Origin: JAVVPL01 sp036655775
GTDB taxonomy: Bacteria > Bacteroidota > Bacteroidia > Bacteroidales > P3
Direction of reading: 5' to 3'
DNA length: 12,952 nt
Assembly: GCA_036655775.1 (NCBI GenBank)
Contig: JAVVPL010000055.1
Location: 1-12,952 of the forward strand
Of this stretch, positions 6,374 to 12,952 are shown in pieces. The notes under the pieces were generated by a model. That model was not told where the DNA came from. It saw only the letters and a list, made by a program, of their open reading frames with translations, and searched no databases. The number at the start of each line of letters is the position of its first letter. The first letter of the stretch is position 1. The translations under genes were made by a program, and so were the position numbers.

Positions 6374-6385
6374 ACAATATATTGT
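6374..6385. promoter_or_regulatory. Palindrome ACAATATATTGT abutting the pdxS -7 box
   Basis: A perfect 12-bp palindrome starting two bases upstream of the pdxS -7 box. Its right part, TTGTAC (6382-6387), is the exact reverse complement of GTACAA at 6403-6408, forming a second, wider inverted pair with a 15-base spacer. The sequence pattern is certain; an operator function is inference. Confidence 0.5.
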
Positions 6386-6402
6386 ACATAATTCTAACTT
6401 TC

Positions 6403-6447
6403 GTACAAATTTTCCATATATATACAATTGTGCAAATTTTCCATATA
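6403..6447. repeat. Pair of 18-bp direct repeats between pdxS and the ABC exporter
   Basis: GTACAAATTTTCCATATA (6403-6420) and GTGCAAATTTTCCATATA (6430-6447) match at 17 of 18 bases, with starts 27 bases apart. ACAATTGT (6424-6431), a perfect 8-bp palindrome, overlaps the junction between them. The repeats lie upstream of both divergent promoters and look like a regulator binding array. A MocR/PdxR-type regulator of PLP synthesis is one possibility, but no such gene is in the window. Confidence 0.7.
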
Positions 6448-6476
6448 AAGACGACTTAAGTTTCAAAAAAAAATTG

Positions 6477-6484
6477 TATCTTTG
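6477..6484 (+). promoter_or_regulatory. -7 box of the ABC exporter operon
   Basis: TATCTTTG fits TAnnTTTG and is preceded by an A-rich run, a context common at promoters in this phylum. The predicted start near 6491 leaves a leader of about 40 bases before the ATG at 6531. A clear -33 element is lacking. Confidence 0.6.
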
Positions 6485-6530
6485 TCAGCTTATACCGTAT
6501 AATATAAACGTAAAAATTAAACAAGTATAG

Positions 6531-7352
6531 ATGGTCCAGTTTACCCGTTTCATAAAGCTTATTAAACCATACATGGGCTATTTTAGTCTCAATCTGTTTT
6601 TTAATATCCTTTTTGTACTTTTTTCTTTTTTGTCTTTGAGTTTAATAGCTCCTTTTGTGGCTCTAATTTTTGGCTTAGTTGAAAAAGTGACGGTATTACC
6701 TTCTTTTGCATGGAATACAGATACGTTGGTAAAAATTGCATATTATCATATAGGACAAATTCAAATAGAATATGGTCCTATGGAAGCTCTTTTATTTGTG
6801 GCAGGTCTTTTTGTAATTTCTTCTTTTTTCTCTAATTTATTTCGTTTTATGGGCGTATATTTTTTAACACCTATTCGAGTGGGGGTAATCCAAGATTTGA
6901 GAAACGATTTATATACCCATATATTAGCTTTGCCGATGGCGTATTTTTCCGAACAAAGAAAAGGAGACTTGATCGCACGAGCTACCTCCGATATGAATGA
7001 GGTGGAATGGGCTATTGCCCAATCTCTACAATCCTTAATTAAAGATCCACTCAACGTAATCATTTTTCTGTTAGCTTTGATTGCTATCAGTCCATCTTTG
7101 GTGCTTTTTGTAGTGATGGTATTGCCAATTACCGCCTTTATAGTGGCACGCATAGGCAAAACATTGAAACGAAATGCCGATAAAACACAATCACAAATGG
7201 GCGGACTTCTTTCAGCCATTGAAGAAAGCATTAGTGGCGTTCGAGTTATTAAATCCTTTAATTTGATAGGTTTAACTTTTACACGTTTTAAAAAAAGTAA
7301 TGCGCTATACACAGCTATTCTCAATAAAACACAACAAAGATCCATTAACTGA
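6531..7352 (+). CDS. ABC exporter, N-terminal fragment (transmembrane domain)
   Basis: This 273-codon fragment carries the first part of a type I exporter membrane domain. Hydrophobic stretches are at about 17-48, 84-112 and a long 172-206 stretch that would hold two helices. RKGDLIARATSDMNEVEW (143-160) is the conserved intracellular-loop region, and QMGGLLSAIEESISGVRVIK (222-241) is the second coupling region. The last three residues before the TGA are out of family. Without helices 5 and 6 and the ATPase domain it could not work alone. The ATG at 6531 is the first in the frame after the candidate promoter. Confidence 0.75.
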   Translation: MVQFTRFIKLIKPYMGYFSLNLFFNILFVLFSFLSLSLIAPFVALIFGLVEKVTVLPSFAWNTDTLVKIAYYHIGQIQIEYGPMEALLFVAGLFVISSFFSNLFRFMGVYFLTPIRVGVIQDLRNDLYTHILALPMAYFSEQRKGDLIARATSDMNEVEWAIAQSLQSLIKDPLNVIIFLLALIAISPSLVLFVVMVLPITAFIVARIGKTLKRNADKTQSQMGGLLSAIEESISGVRVIKSFNLIGLTFTRFKKSNALYTAILNKTQQRSIN

Positions 7353-8331
7353 ATTTTTGTCTATTGGTGCCTTGATTTTGGTGCTTTGGTTTGGGGGAAA
7401 TTTGGTTTTAGTAGGCAATTTGCGAGCAGATGTATTGATCCTTTTTGTAGTGGTTTTTGCGCGTTTAATTTCGCCAGCAAAAGCCACGGCCAATGCCTAT
7501 TATAATGTACAAAAAGGACGAGCAGCCCTCCAACGTATCTACGAAGTTATCGATGAACCTCAACGCATTCAAGAAAAAGAACAAGCGCTCGAGAAAAAAA
7601 GTTTTACCTCTCAAATTGTGTATAACAATGTATGTTTTAAATATTCGGGCACACATGAAGAGGTTTTGAAAAACCTAAATTTGACCATCCACATGGGCGA
7701 AACTCTTGCTATTGTAGGTAATTCTGGATCAGGTAAAACTACGATGGTGGATTTATTACCTCGTTTTTACGATTGTGGCAAAGGTTCTATCCAAATAGAT
7801 GGGGTCGATATACGCGATTTAAAATTAAGAGATCTTCGTGATTTGATAGGCGTAGTAACTCAAAACCCATTTCTTTGGAACGATACCATAGCCAATAATA
7901 TTCGTTTTGGTCGAGTGGATGTGTCGATGGCACAAGTAAAAGAAGCGGCAAAGAAAGCTTTTGCCGATGATTTTATTATGGAAATGCCTAATGGATACGA
8001 TACCCTTGTGGGTGATTTGGGAATTAAACTTTCGGGCGGACAACGTCAACGCATTGTGATTGCCCGCGTAGTACTCAAAAATGCACCAATATTAGTGCTC
8101 GACGAAGCCACTTCTGCCTTAGATGCAGAATCGGAACAACATGTTCAAAATGCACTCACTCAATTAATGCAAGGACGTACCTCGATTGTAATAGCTCATC
8201 GTTTAAGTACAGTTCAACATGCTGATAGAATTGTAGTAATTGACAAGGGAGAGATTATGGAAGAAGGTACCCATGAAGATTTATTAGAAAAAGGTCTGAT
8301 GTATGCAAAACTCATAGAGATGCAGTTATAA
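7300..8331 (+). CDS. ABC exporter, C-terminal fragment (last helices and ATPase domain)
   Basis: This frame holds the final two membrane helices (residues about 20-60) and a complete nucleotide-binding domain. Walker A is GNSGSGKT (140-147, Lys146), the Q-loop glutamine is Gln188, the signature is LSGGQ (244-248), Walker B ends VLDEATSALD with Asp268 and catalytic Glu269, and the switch histidine is His300. All catalytic parts are intact, arguing that the frameshift is recent or artefactual. The ATG at 7300 is merely the first in frame; the preceding residues VMRYTQLFSIKHN are not family-like, so it is probably not a true start. Thirteen bases separate its stop from the M20 gene. Confidence 0.75.
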   Translation: MRYTQLFSIKHNKDPLTEFLSIGALILVLWFGGNLVLVGNLRADVLILFVVVFARLISPAKATANAYYNVQKGRAALQRIYEVIDEPQRIQEKEQALEKKSFTSQIVYNNVCFKYSGTHEEVLKNLNLTIHMGETLAIVGNSGSGKTTMVDLLPRFYDCGKGSIQIDGVDIRDLKLRDLRDLIGVVTQNPFLWNDTIANNIRFGRVDVSMAQVKEAAKKAFADDFIMEMPNGYDTLVGDLGIKLSGGQRQRIVIARVVLKNAPILVLDEATSALDAESEQHVQNALTQLMQGRTSIVIAHRLSTVQHADRIVVIDKGEIMEEGTHEDLLEKGLMYAKLIEMQL

Positions 8332-8344
8332 AACCTAAAATAAA

Positions 8345-9520
8345 ATGAAGCAAAGAATTAAAGATTTAGCCAAAGCGTATAAAGCTGAAATGATAGACAT
8401 TCGTCGTCATTTTCATCAATATCCCGAACTTTCGACCGAAGAGTTTGAAACGAGTGCGTTTATTGGGCAAAAATTACAAGAATATGGCATTGCATTTAAA
8501 ACGGGTTATTCCACAACGGGCATAGTAGCTCATATTTATGGAAAAAACCCCGATAAAAAATGTATTGCTTTGCGTGCCGATATGGATGCACTTCCTCTTA
8601 CCGAAGATACCAATTTGCCTTTTGCTTCTCAAAATCCAGGAGTGATGCATGCTTGTGGTCACGATTTTCATTTGGCTTCACTTTTAGGAGTTGCTCGTAT
8701 ATTACAAGAAACACGTCAAGAATGGGAGGGATGTATCAAATTGATTTTCCAACCTTCCGAGGAAGATTTTAGGGCAGGAGCCAAGGTAATGATAGCCCAA
8801 GGTGCTTTAGAGAATCCTCGACCTTCCGCAATTTATGCAATACATGTACTTCCCGAAATGCCTTGTGGTCAAGTAGGTTTTAAAGAAGGTAAATATATGG
8901 CTTCCACCGATGAAATTTATTTAACCGTACAAGGTAAAGCTGGTCATGGAGCCACGCCCGAGCTCAATGTGGATACGGTTTTGATGTCAGCCTATATACT
9001 TACAGCTTTACAACAAATCGTAAGTAGACAAGCGCCTCCCTATATTCCTACCGTGCTTTCTTTTGGTCGAATTATTGGCGAAGGACGCACAAATATAAAT
9101 CCTGCCGAAGTGTTTATAGAAGGCACCTTACGCACTTTTGATGAAACTTGGCGAGCCCAAGCACATGAAAAAATAAAATGTACCGTCCAACATACGGCCC
9201 AAGCAATGGGCGGAAATTGCAAGATTTTTATTGATCATGGCTACCCTTTTGTGTACAACAATCCAGGCCTTACTCGTCAAGCACGGCATTGGGCAGAAGA
9301 ATTTCTTTCGCCCTCTCAAGTTCAAGAGTTGGAATTTCGTATGACTGCAGAAGATTTTTCTTATTTTGCACAAGAAATTCCCGCTTGTTTTTTCCGTGTA
9401 GGTACAGGTAAAGGACACAATTTGCATACGTCCACTTTTGACGTAGAGGAAGATGCCTTAGAGATTAGTATGGGATTGATGGCTTATTTTAGTATTTCTG
9501 GACTTAGCATAAACGAATAA
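8345..9520 (+). CDS. M20 family metal-dependent amidohydrolase (N-acyl-amino-acid / hippurate hydrolase type)
   Basis: A 391-residue cytoplasmic enzyme of the M20D group, which cleaves N-acyl or N-aryl amino acid amides. The motifs run in order: RRHFHQYPELSTEEFET (20-36), ALRADMDALPL (75-85), HACGHD with metal ligands Cys104 and His106, QPSEED with Glu139 and Glu140, AIHVLP with His167, and HNLHTSTF with His361. The dimerisation (lid) domain is the middle section, about 185-300, including HGATPELNVDT and FGRIIGEGRTNINP. Length and motif set are normal for the family, and no signal peptide is seen. It is second in the ABC-M20-NAP-EamA operon, 13 bases after the exporter and four bases before the next start. 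The exact substrate (IAA conjugates, hippurate, acetyl-diaminopimelate or others) cannot be decided from sequence. Confidence 0.93.
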   Translation: MKQRIKDLAKAYKAEMIDIRRHFHQYPELSTEEFETSAFIGQKLQEYGIAFKTGYSTTGIVAHIYGKNPDKKCIALRADMDALPLTEDTNLPFASQNPGVMHACGHDFHLASLLGVARILQETRQEWEGCIKLIFQPSEEDFRAGAKVMIAQGALENPRPSAIYAIHVLPEMPCGQVGFKEGKYMASTDEIYLTVQGKAGHGATPELNVDTVLMSAYILTALQQIVSRQAPPYIPTVLSFGRIIGEGRTNINPAEVFIEGTLRTFDETWRAQAHEKIKCTVQHTAQAMGGNCKIFIDHGYPFVYNNPGLTRQARHWAEEFLSPSQVQELEFRMTAEDFSYFAQEIPACFFRVGTGKGHNLHTSTFDVEEDALEISMGLMAYFSISGLSINE

Positions 9521-9524
9521 AATC

Positions 9525-10565
9525 ATGATATTTTACGATAATACCTTTTTGGAATCCTTAGCTATACATAAAGTGGGCAATCATATTGATGAAGAAGGAA
9601 TTCGTCTTTCCGAATCCTTAGTGGAAGTAGAAGCGGATATCAAAGCCTTGCTTCTACAATATTTTTTCACACCTTTCAAAAATCCAGAATACTATCATTT
9701 TGTACATGAAAATGATGTACACCTCAATGAAGTATATAGGTATGCAAGCAAAATTTTTGAGAAACCTACCGATTTATATGAACAATCCAAAAATTTAGCC
9801 AAGTATCTGTACGAAGAATCGGCAAATCCCAAAGTGAAATCGGGTGATTTTTTTACGGTCTATTTTAAAGATGTGGTAGTAGAAGGTGAACATTTAGATG
9901 CCATAGGTCTTTTTAAGTCGGAAGCTAAAGAAACTTTTTTGACCCTTTATCCAAATGCCTATAATTATGATATAGAAAGAGAAGAGGGTTTAAATCTTTG
10001 TAAATTAGACAAAGGGTGTTTGATTTTCAACAAAGAAAAAGAAGAGGGCTATTTGGTGGCCGTAGTGGATACAAAAAAAGGAGCGGATGCACAATTTTGG
10101 TTCGATCAGTTTTTGCATGTAGAGCAAAGACAAGACACTTATTTCCAAACCAAAAACACCTTAGATATGTGCAAAAGTTTTGTCACACAGTGCCTTCCTA
10201 CCGAATTTGAAGTAAATAGAGCCGAACAAGTAGATTTATTAAATCGTTCTGCCCAATTCTTCAAGGATAAGGAAAATTTTAATATGGATGAATTTTCGCA
10301 AGAGATAATGCGACAACCCGAAATTATTGATAGTTTCAAAACCTATAAAACAAGTTTTGAAAAAGATAGAGACATGCAATTACAAGAAGAGTTTGATATT
10401 TCCGAAGCTGCAGTCAAAAAACAAGCGCGTATGCTCAAAAGTGTAATTAAATTGGATAAAAATTTCCATATTTATATTCATGGAAAAAGAGAATTGATCA
10501 AACAAGGTTTTGATGCTGAAAATGGCTTAAACTATTATCAATTATACTATAAAACAGAGGAATAA
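9525..10565 (+). CDS. Nucleoid-associated protein, NdpA/YejK family
   Basis: A 346-residue soluble protein resembling Bacteroidota members of the NdpA/YejK nucleoid-associated family, of similar length to E. coli YejK. The recognisable parts are the N-terminal AIHKVGNHIDEEGIRLSE, the long acidic middle section with FFTVYFKDVVVEGE (113-126) and YLVAVVDTKKGADAQFW (174-190), and the C-terminal NFHIYIHGKRELIKQGFD. It has no membrane segment or signal peptide and many charged residues, in keeping with a nucleoid or cytoplasmic role. The family is a conserved abundant DNA-associated protein of poorly known function. Spacing of four bases from the M20 gene and two bases to the EamA gene shows it is cotranscribed with transporters, an odd partnership. 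I assign the family from general sequence character rather than a sharp motif. Confidence 0.8.
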   Translation: MIFYDNTFLESLAIHKVGNHIDEEGIRLSESLVEVEADIKALLLQYFFTPFKNPEYYHFVHENDVHLNEVYRYASKIFEKPTDLYEQSKNLAKYLYEESANPKVKSGDFFTVYFKDVVVEGEHLDAIGLFKSEAKETFLTLYPNAYNYDIEREEGLNLCKLDKGCLIFNKEKEEGYLVAVVDTKKGADAQFWFDQFLHVEQRQDTYFQTKNTLDMCKSFVTQCLPTEFEVNRAEQVDLLNRSAQFFKDKENFNMDEFSQEIMRQPEIIDSFKTYKTSFEKDRDMQLQEEFDISEAAVKKQARMLKSVIKLDKNFHIYIHGKRELIKQGFDAENGLNYYQLYYKTEE

Positions 10566-10567
10566 AA

Positions 10568-11560
10568 ATGTTGAAGCATTTTTTTAAAACCGCGCCATCC
10601 ACACCGATGAGTCAAATTACCAAGGGCCATGTAGCTATTTTGGTAGCTAATATTATTTTTGGAGTCAATGTGGTAATTTCAAAATCGTTGATGCCAGAAT
10701 ATATCACGCCTTTGAGTTTGACTTTTATGCGTATGATAGGCGCAGCTCTTATTTTTTGGTTTGTGTCCTTATTTATCAAAAAAGAAAAAATAGATCGCAA
10801 AGATTTCGGAATGATTTTTTTGGCCTCGATGTTAGGGGTCTTGATCAATCAATTTTTCTATATTAAAGGATTGTCGATGACTTCACCTATTGAGGCTTCT
10901 ATTGTAATTACATTTACCCCTATTTTAACAATGCTAATGTCTGCGATGTATTTGAAAGAACCCATCACGGGTAAAAAAACAATTGGTGTTTTATTAGGTG
11001 CTTCTGGGGCTATTTTATTAATATTGACAAGCCAAATAGGTCAATTGGGAAATGGAAGTATGTGGGGCAATATCTTTTGTATCTTTAGTGGCATTTCCTA
11101 TGCCGCTTATTTGACCTTTTTTAAAAAAATTATATGTAAATATTCGCCTATCACACTGATGAAATGGATGTTTCTATCCGCTTCGATTATTTCTTTACCC
11201 TTTAGTTTTCCCGAATTACGAGGGGTAAATTATGCTGCCATCCCAGGACTGATTTATCTACGAATAGCTTTTGTGGTAGTAGCCGCCACTTTCTTTACTT
11301 ATATTCTAATTCCTATTGCACAGAAAAGTTTACGTCCCACCACTTTGAGTATGTATAACTACACACAACCCGTGGTTGCATCATTGGTGGCCTTATCCTT
11401 GGGTTTAGATACTTTTGGATATACTAAAATAGCTTCGGCTATCTTAGTCTTTTTAGGGGTTTATATAGTCACTCAAAGTAAATCGAGAGCGCAAATAGAT
11501 TTAGAAAAAATGCAAAAAATAAATAATAAAGGAGATCAAAATTATTGTCAAACAAAATAA
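10568..11560 (+). CDS. EamA-family (DMT superfamily) transporter
   Basis: A 330-residue inner-membrane protein with about ten hydrophobic helices in two EamA repeats (about 20-152 and 165-305). Typical family stretches are LTFMRMIGAALIFW in the first repeat, TSPIEASIVITFTPILTMLM (105-124) followed by YLKEPIT, and the matching TTLSMYNYTQPVVASLVAL with YTKIASAILVFLGVYIV in the second. DMT carriers of this kind commonly export amino acids or other metabolites. Placed behind an amidohydrolase, export of amino acids or acyl products is plausible but unproven. The ATG at 10568 follows the previous stop by two bases, with GAGGAATAA in front as a weak ribosome site; ATG 10607 (MSQITKGH) is an alternative start nearer the first helix. 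The basic, Asn-rich tail after residue 305 is outside the domain. Confidence 0.92.
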   Translation: MLKHFFKTAPSTPMSQITKGHVAILVANIIFGVNVVISKSLMPEYITPLSLTFMRMIGAALIFWFVSLFIKKEKIDRKDFGMIFLASMLGVLINQFFYIKGLSMTSPIEASIVITFTPILTMLMSAMYLKEPITGKKTIGVLLGASGAILLILTSQIGQLGNGSMWGNIFCIFSGISYAAYLTFFKKIICKYSPITLMKWMFLSASIISLPFSFPELRGVNYAAIPGLIYLRIAFVVVAATFFTYILIPIAQKSLRPTTLSMYNYTQPVVASLVALSLGLDTFGYTKIASAILVFLGVYIVTQSKSRAQIDLEKMQKINNKGDQNYCQTK

Positions 11561-11580
11561 AAAATTGAAAAATCTATTTT

Positions 11581-11608
11581 TTTGACTATTAAAAATTGTG
11601 TAACTTTG
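11581..11608 (+). promoter_or_regulatory. Promoter of the SAM-hydrolase-family gene and gldF
   Basis: TAACTTTG at 11601-11608 fits the TAnnTTTG -7 box. TTTG at 11581-11584 can serve as the -33 element, with a 16-base spacer, slightly shorter than usual. A start near 11614 leaves a leader of about 18 bases before the ATG at 11632. This is the best -33/-7 pair in the window and implies a transcription unit separate from the EamA operon. Confidence 0.65.
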
Positions 11609-11631
11609 AAAACTAAAAATTGATTAAAACA

Positions 11632-12462
11632 ATGTCCATTATAACTTTACTTAGCGATTGGGGGACTAAAGATCACTATGTGGCCTCTGTAAAGGGACGG
11701 ATATATACCTATTTGCCAGAAGCCACCATTGTAGATATAAGTCACGAAATACCTTTCTTCGACCTAGGTAAAGCCGCACATGTACTCAAAAATAGCTATT
11801 TCAATTTTCCTAAAGGAAGTATTCACATAATAGGTGTTAATGCAGTGGCTTCCATTAATATGCCTCATGTGATAGTAGAGTATGAGCAACATTATTTCAT
11901 AGGTGCTGACAATGGTATTTTTTCTTTATTGTTTCCAGAAATTCCACAAAATGTTTGGGAAGTGAATGTGATGCAAGATAGTTTATCGTATACTTTTCCT
12001 TGTAGAGATGTATTTCCCAAAGTAGCAGCCAAAATTGCCCACAAAGAAGATTTTGCCAATTTTACCTACCACAGTCAAATAAAAAATATTCTCACCCCAA
12101 ATATGCCTGCATATTCACATAATACCGATGCTGAAGGCAACCTAATTGATGGATTTATTCGTGGAATCGTAGTGTATATTGATCACTATGGCAATTTGAT
12201 AACGAATATTCCGCGTTATCGTTTTGATGAATTTCATGCCAATTTTTCAAAATTTGAACTTACTTTAGGTAGAGAAACTTTTCATAAATTATCTCAAGCC
12301 TACCAAGATGTATCCATGGGTGATTTAGTAGCCTTATTTGGCGCAGATGATATGTTGCAAATAGCTATTTGTCAAGGACCTGCCTCTAGTTTATTAAATA
12401 TCAAAATAAATGAATATGTCAATTTAAAGTGGACCGAACCACGCGCGTATTCTAAAAAATAA
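11632..12462 (+). CDS. SAM hydrolase / SAM hydroxide adenosyltransferase family protein (DUF62)
   Basis: A 276-residue cytoplasmic protein of the DUF62 (SAM_HAT) family, whose studied members hydrolyse S-adenosylmethionine to adenosine and methionine. The N-terminal TLLSDWGTKDHYVASVKGRI (5-24), VDISHEIPFFDL (34-45), FIGADNGIFSLL (89-100) and the C-terminal VYIDHYGNLITNI (181-193) mark the two family domains. Catalytic residues of studied enzymes seem altered: the expected DPGVGxxR segment is GVNAVASINM (68-77), with Asn70 at the Asp position, and the expected TFHGRD reads TFPCRD (121-126). Activity is therefore uncertain. A TTG at 11620 would extend the frame by four residues, but the ATG at 11632 gives the usual MSIITLLSDW start. 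The gene lies five bases before gldF, suggesting cotranscription. A homolog beside gldF is, from memory, a recurring arrangement in gliding Bacteroidota. Confidence 0.88.
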   Translation: MSIITLLSDWGTKDHYVASVKGRIYTYLPEATIVDISHEIPFFDLGKAAHVLKNSYFNFPKGSIHIIGVNAVASINMPHVIVEYEQHYFIGADNGIFSLLFPEIPQNVWEVNVMQDSLSYTFPCRDVFPKVAAKIAHKEDFANFTYHSQIKNILTPNMPAYSHNTDAEGNLIDGFIRGIVVYIDHYGNLITNIPRYRFDEFHANFSKFELTLGRETFHKLSQAYQDVSMGDLVALFGADDMLQIAICQGPASSLLNIKINEYVNLKWTEPRAYSKK

Positions 12463-12467
12463 AATTT

Positions 12468-12952
12468 ATGTATGCACTTTTAAAAAAAGAATTACAACTC
12501 TTTCTCTCTTCACTGACAGGTTTAATGGTACTCTTTGTATTTTTGACTATCAATGGATTACTACTGTTTGTTTTTCCATCTTCGTTCAATATTTTCGATT
12601 ATGGATTTGCAAGCGTAGAACCTTTTTTTCAATTGGCCCCTTTTGTATTCTTATTTTTAATTCCTGCTCTGAGTATGCGAAGTTTTGCTGAAGAAAGAAA
12701 AATAGGTACAATCGAAGGTTTATTGAGTCGACCCTTGACAGATATGCAAATTGTTTTAGCCAAATATAGCGCCATTCTTATCTTATTAATATTAGCCTTA
12801 ATACCTTGTTTAACTTATATTTATACCGTATCCAATTTGGCTGATCCGCGTGGAAATGTAGATATGGCTGCTTTTTGGGGAGCTTATATGGGACTCTTTT
12901 TATTGGGGGCTTGTTTTGCTTCTATTAGTTTGTGTATGTCTTCACTCACCGA
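12468..12952 (+). CDS. gldF: GldF-like ABC permease, gliding/type IX secretion associated, 5' part only
   Basis: The frame opens at ATG 12468, five bases after the preceding stop, and runs 161 complete codons off the window end without a stop. MYALLKKELQLFLSSLTG is a typical ABC-2 permease start. Predicted helices lie at about 16-36, 54-68, 97-118 and 136-156. The cytoplasmic segment MRSFAEERKIGTIEGLLSRP (70-89) and the later SNLADPRGNVDMAAFWGAYM (122-141) fit GldF, the permease that works with the GldA ATPase and GldG in gliding motility of Flavobacterium. The protein is normally about 240 residues, so roughly a third is missing. The gldG gene would be expected next. Related ABC-2 permeases outside gliding exist, but the upstream SAM-hydrolase neighbour favours gldF. 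Confidence 0.85.
   Translation, partial: MYALLKKELQLFLSSLTGLMVLFVFLTINGLLLFVFPSSFNIFDYGFASVEPFFQLAPFVFLFLIPALSMRSFAEERKIGTIEGLLSRPLTDMQIVLAKYSAILILLILALIPCLTYIYTVSNLADPRGNVDMAAFWGAYMGLFLLGACFASISLCMSSLT

Larger units (their letters stand above)
6531..8331 (+). pseudogene. MsbA-like ABC exporter (fused permease-ATPase), broken by a frameshift
   Basis: The two reading frames together make one ABC exporter of about 600 codons, the normal size for an MsbA-like or multidrug half-transporter. The membrane part lies in one frame (6531-7352) and the rest in the +1 frame (open from 7276, ending 8331). The shift must fall in the shared open window 7276-7352. The first frame reads KKSNALYTAILNKTQQR, good family sequence, then SIN and a stop. 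The second frame resumes with DPLTEFLSIGALILVLW, again good family sequence, so the break is probably between 7312 and 7345. A one-base insertion, or loss of 2, 5, 8 or more bases in that series, would explain it. Everything else looks intact, so this is either a recent inactivation or a sequencing error. The transported substrate is unknown; lipid export is typical of relatives. Confidence 0.8.

Noticed and set aside
6314..6466. N-terminal extension of PdxS to an upstream ATG
   Set aside because: The added 51 residues are basic, low in complexity and absent from PdxS proteins; they cover the -7 box and operator repeats. ATG 6313 gives the normal 291 residues.
7290..7296. A7 run as a programmed frameshift site in the ABC exporter
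   Set aside because: The shift needed is +1, the run is not in X-XXY-YYZ register, and family-like residues (SNALYTAILNKTQQR) continue in frame 0 well past it, so the break is further downstream.
6761..7345. 194-codon open frame on the - strand opposite the ABC membrane domain
   Set aside because: It mirrors the codon structure of the real gene on the + strand, has no family-like motifs, promoter or ribosome site, and lies wholly inside the exporter.
11561..11595. Possible terminator after the EamA gene
   Set aside because: Only an A/T-only pairing (AAAAAT with ATTTTT) can be drawn, with no GC stem; it overlaps the -33 region of the next promoter.
11620..11631. TTG start for the SAM-hydrolase-family protein
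   Set aside because: ATG 11632 gives the usual family N terminus, and the TTG lies very close to the predicted transcript start.

Overview
This AT-rich window looks like chromosomal DNA from a member of the Bacteroidota, probably from the gliding or Flavobacteriia-like side of the phylum. The evidence is a run of TAnnTTTG promoter -7 boxes typical of the phylum, a Bacteroidetes-type M49 peptidase lipoprotein, a nucleoid-associated protein of the NdpA/YejK family, and a SAM-hydrolase-family gene immediately followed by the start of gldF (gliding/type IX secretion ABC permease). The genus cannot be resolved by eye. No phage, IS element, CRISPR array, tRNA or rRNA was seen.

Layout, left to right. 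(1) Positions 2-208: the 3' end of an RsbW-like ATP-binding (anti-sigma/serine kinase) gene. (2) Positions 209-582: a long non-coding stretch with several potential hairpins, an AT-rich inverted repeat and a candidate -7 box. (3) Positions 583-2584, + strand: a tightly overlapping three-gene sulfur/selenium-handling cassette of yedF (TusA-like plus DsrE-like), a cysteine desulfurase family enzyme and a DUF3343 putative Se/S carrier. It ends in a perfect 25-bp-stem terminator shared with the convergent gene. (4) Positions 2676-4721, - strand: an M49 (dipeptidyl-peptidase III type) lipoprotein with its own promoter. (5) Positions 4877-6313, - strand: pdxS-pdxT, the PLP synthase pair, with its own terminator. 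(6) Positions 6314-6530: a divergent control region with 18-bp direct repeats, palindromes and a -7 box facing each way. (7) Positions 6531-11560, + strand: a probable operon of an ABC exporter broken by a frameshift, an M20 amidohydrolase, a nucleoid-associated protein and an EamA-type exporter. (8) Positions 11632-12952, + strand: a separately promoted SAM-hydrolase-family gene and the 5' part of gldF.

How the genes relate. YedF, the desulfurase and DUF3343 form a plausible relay in which sulfur or selenium is released from (seleno)cysteine by a PLP enzyme and passed through carrier cysteines. No SelD, selenium-dependent molybdenum hydroxylase or other acceptor lies in the window. PdxS and PdxT make PLP, the cofactor of the desulfurase, but there is no sign that the two operons are co-regulated. 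The M49 and M20 enzymes with the EamA carrier suggest peptide or acyl-amino-acid turnover and export.

The points most worth a second look are the Se/S cassette without a visible acceptor and its long structured upstream region, the ABC exporter frameshift at about 7312-7345, the organised operator-like repeats between pdxS and the exporter, and a SAM-hydrolase-family protein whose expected catalytic residues appear to be replaced. I found no clearly new multi-gene system; the Se/S cassette is the best candidate for unresolved biology.
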